Assembly (NCBI GenBank): GCA_963991165.1
Contig: CAXDOW010000023.1
Span: forward strand, 1-23,842
Direction of reading: 5' to 3'
DNA: 23,842 bases
Origin: GCA-2862585 sp963991165
GTDB taxonomy: Bacteria > Bacteroidota > Bacteroidia > Flavobacteriales > UBA7312
The notes under the pieces were generated by a model. The model made no database searches and had not been told where the DNA came from. It saw only the letters and a program-made list of their open reading frames with translations. This document shows positions 22,687 to 23,842 of this stretch, one piece after another. Position numbers and translations under genes: made by a program. Within the stretch, counting starts at the first letter, position 1. Each line of letters opens with the position of its first letter.

Positions 22687-22716
22687 CAAATGTAATTAAT
22701 CGTAATAATACACCAA
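22687..22716 (-). promoter_or_regulatory. GGGP synthase promoter
   Basis: TTG (22716-22714) and TACATTTG (22694-22687) are separated by 19 nt, the classic Bacteroidota spacing. The box ends 5 nt before the ATG at 22681 and begins 1 nt after the stop of the transferase gene, so the mRNA would be leaderless or nearly so. Confidence 0.7.
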
Positions 22717-23235
22717 CCAATGTTGATCAAATTTTTCATAAAATAAAGAATAATTATGGTCAAAAATGGATGCTTCTATGGTGTTTTTGTTGACCGATTG
22801 AATTTTCAAATCACTGGCAAAAGTCAACTTGCCCATTTGATGAATTTTGTACAAACATTCTTTGGCACACCACAAGAGAGTAGCTCGGTGATTAGAGTTG
22901 GCCCATTTCATTTCTTTTTGAGATAAAAATTTGGAAGAGATTCGCAATGCTTTGTCACTAATTTTTTCGATGTCAATAGCGGCTTTGTTTTGACTAATGA
23001 TCAGTCCAATATATTTTTCACAATGAGAAATCGAAACCGCTTTATTGCTGGATAATTTTGGTGCTTTGTTGAAATCGTAAATCAATTTTTCGTTTGGATA
23101 CTCTCTAGACAATATATTATGGGTAGAAAAAACTTCCTTGTCTCGTTTGTTTAATGGATGGTGAAGGCTCGATTCTAATGAAGACACAACAAGGTGAAAA
23201 AGGTTTGTTTTTTTGTTGATTTTGAAATTAGTCAT
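22696..23235 (-). CDS. 4'-phosphopantetheinyl transferase (Sfp type)
   Basis: This 179-residue enzyme would move phosphopantetheine from CoA to carrier proteins such as ACP. It has the CoA-side SISH motif (68-71), the metal-binding D88-x-E90 in AIDIEKI, and the W122-C-A-K125-E126-x3-K130 motif (WCAKECLYK). The layout is of the shorter, single-chain Sfp-like group, with a reduced N-terminal half. Downstream is GGGP synthase, 14 nt after its stop. Whether it serves fatty acid ACP or a secondary pathway cannot be told here; no biosynthetic cluster is near. Confidence 0.9.
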   Translation of the reverse strand: MTNFKINKKTNLFHLVVSSLESSLHHPLNKRDKEVFSTHNILSREYPNEKLIYDFNKAPKLSSNKAVSISHCEKYIGLIISQNKAAIDIEKISDKALRISSKFLSQKEMKWANSNHRATLLWCAKECLYKIHQMGKLTFASDLKIQSVNKNTIEASIFDHNYSLFYEKFDQHWLVYYYD

Positions 23236-23242
23236 TGTGTTG

Positions 23243-23250
23243 CAATATTA
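23243..23250 (-). promoter_or_regulatory. -7-like box TAATATTG, transferase gene
   Basis: TAATATTG has one mismatch to TAnnTTTG and ends 7 nt before the ATG at 23235. Weak candidate. Confidence 0.25.
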
Positions 23251-23274
23251 CACATATATGACAACTTTATTTAG

Positions 23275-23282
23275 TATTTTTG
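23275..23282 (+). promoter_or_regulatory. -7 box TATTTTTG of ahcY
   Basis: TATTTTTG lies 20 nt before the ahcY ATG. No TTG at 17-23 nt upstream and no riboswitch fit in the short leader. Confidence 0.5.
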
Positions 23283-23302
23283 TACCCTCAAACATTAACA
23301 TT

Positions 23303-23842
23303 ATGAATACAAACGTGGAAAAAATAGCCTTTAAAGTAAAAGATATTGCTCTAGCAGACTGGGGCAGAAAAGAGATAGTATTAGCCGAAGCCGAAATGCC
23401 TGGTTTGATGGCGTTGAGAGAAGAATTTGGTGATAGTAAACCATTAAAAGGGGCTCGTATTGCTGGTTGTCTTCACATGACTATACAAACAGCCGTTTTA
23501 ATTGAAACGCTCATTGATTTGGGAGCAGAAGTAAGTTGGTCTTCATGTAATATTTTTTCTACTCAAGACCATGCTGCGTCGGCCATAGCTGCTACAGGAG
23601 TTCCCGTATTTGCTTGGAAAGGAATGACCGAAGAAGAATTTGACTGGTGCATCGAGCAAACTTTGTTTGCTTTTGAAGATGGAAAGCCACTAAACATGAT
23701 ATTGGACGATGGTGGCGATCTAACAAATATGGTGTTTGATAAATACCCTGAGTTAGCCAAAGATATTAATGGTCTATCCGAAGAGACAACAACAGGTGTT
23801 TTAAGGTTATTTGAAAGAGAAAGAAACGGTACATTATATACC
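23303..23842 (+). CDS. ahcY: S-adenosylhomocysteinase, 5' part
   Basis: AhcY splits S-adenosylhomocysteine into homocysteine and adenosine, relieving product inhibition of SAM-dependent methylation. The first 180 residues are present and the frame is open to the end of the window. Visible are the substrate-site LHMTIQTAVL (57-66) with H58, CNIFSTQDHAA (82-92), LDDGGDLT (134-141) and EETTTGV (160-166), which hold the catalytic His, Asp and Glu. The NAD-binding domain is beyond the window. With metK at 5613-6902, two of the SAM-cycle enzymes are in this region, in separate transcripts. Confidence 0.97.
   Translation, partial: MNTNVEKIAFKVKDIALADWGRKEIVLAEAEMPGLMALREEFGDSKPLKGARIAGCLHMTIQTAVLIETLIDLGAEVSWSSCNIFSTQDHAASAIAATGVPVFAWKGMTEEEFDWCIEQTLFAFEDGKPLNMILDDGGDLTNMVFDKYPELAKDINGLSEETTTGVLRLFERERNGTLYT

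Overview
The window looks like a chromosomal segment of a Bacteroidota bacterium, most likely a Flavobacteriales member. The grounds are a low-GC sequence, repeated TAnnTTTG promoter boxes (the Bacteroidota/Flavobacterium -7 element), a GldA-type ABC ATPase, a T9SS-like C-terminal tail, a DUF4468-like secreted protein, a bacterial geranylgeranylglyceryl phosphate synthase and a separate atpDC pair. Almost all genes are conserved housekeeping or cofactor genes. I see no phage, insertion sequence or CRISPR array.

Layout. Positions 1-543 are gene-poor and look like remnants: the possible end of a gene, a sequence resembling the 3' end of the nearby tRNA, a terminator and an orphan T9SS-like tail. 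Then come a small secreted protein (544-1080, minus) and an initiator tRNA-Met with its own promoter and terminator (1260-1389, minus). A plus-strand run encodes an ABC-F protein, Era and Der (1464-5611), all linked to ribosome function. It converges on metK (minus), whose leader carries a SAM-II riboswitch (6960-7011). Next are gldA and a ClpP-fold exported protein (minus). Diverging from these is a plus-strand run: rsgA, dtd, a MazG-like pyrophosphohydrolase and a small membrane protein (8467-10623).

From 10634 to 15868 (minus) lies a biotin cluster transcribed in the order bioF, bioD, bioA, a ketosynthase and bioB, with no bioC or bioH. Upstream of it on the same strand are atpD and atpC, separated from bioF by a terminator hairpin that also overlaps the bioF promoter. 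ribF (plus) diverges from atpD and ends in a bidirectional terminator shared with a TonB-dependent receptor (minus). That receptor has a TPP riboswitch in its leader. Just upstream, in the same direction, are a NadR-like P-loop kinase, a thiamine-binding-fold protein, GGGP synthase and an Sfp-type phosphopantetheinyl transferase. The window ends inside ahcY (plus).

Together the genes cover ribosome assembly GTPases, tRNA quality control, the SAM cycle (metK, ahcY), and biotin, flavin and thiamine supply. The signals that repay a second look are two riboswitches, the uncharacterised ketosynthase in the biotin cluster, the likely thiamine-salvage cluster, and a recurrent TAnnTTTG box 2-7 nt before start codons that implies leaderless or ultra-short-leader mRNAs.
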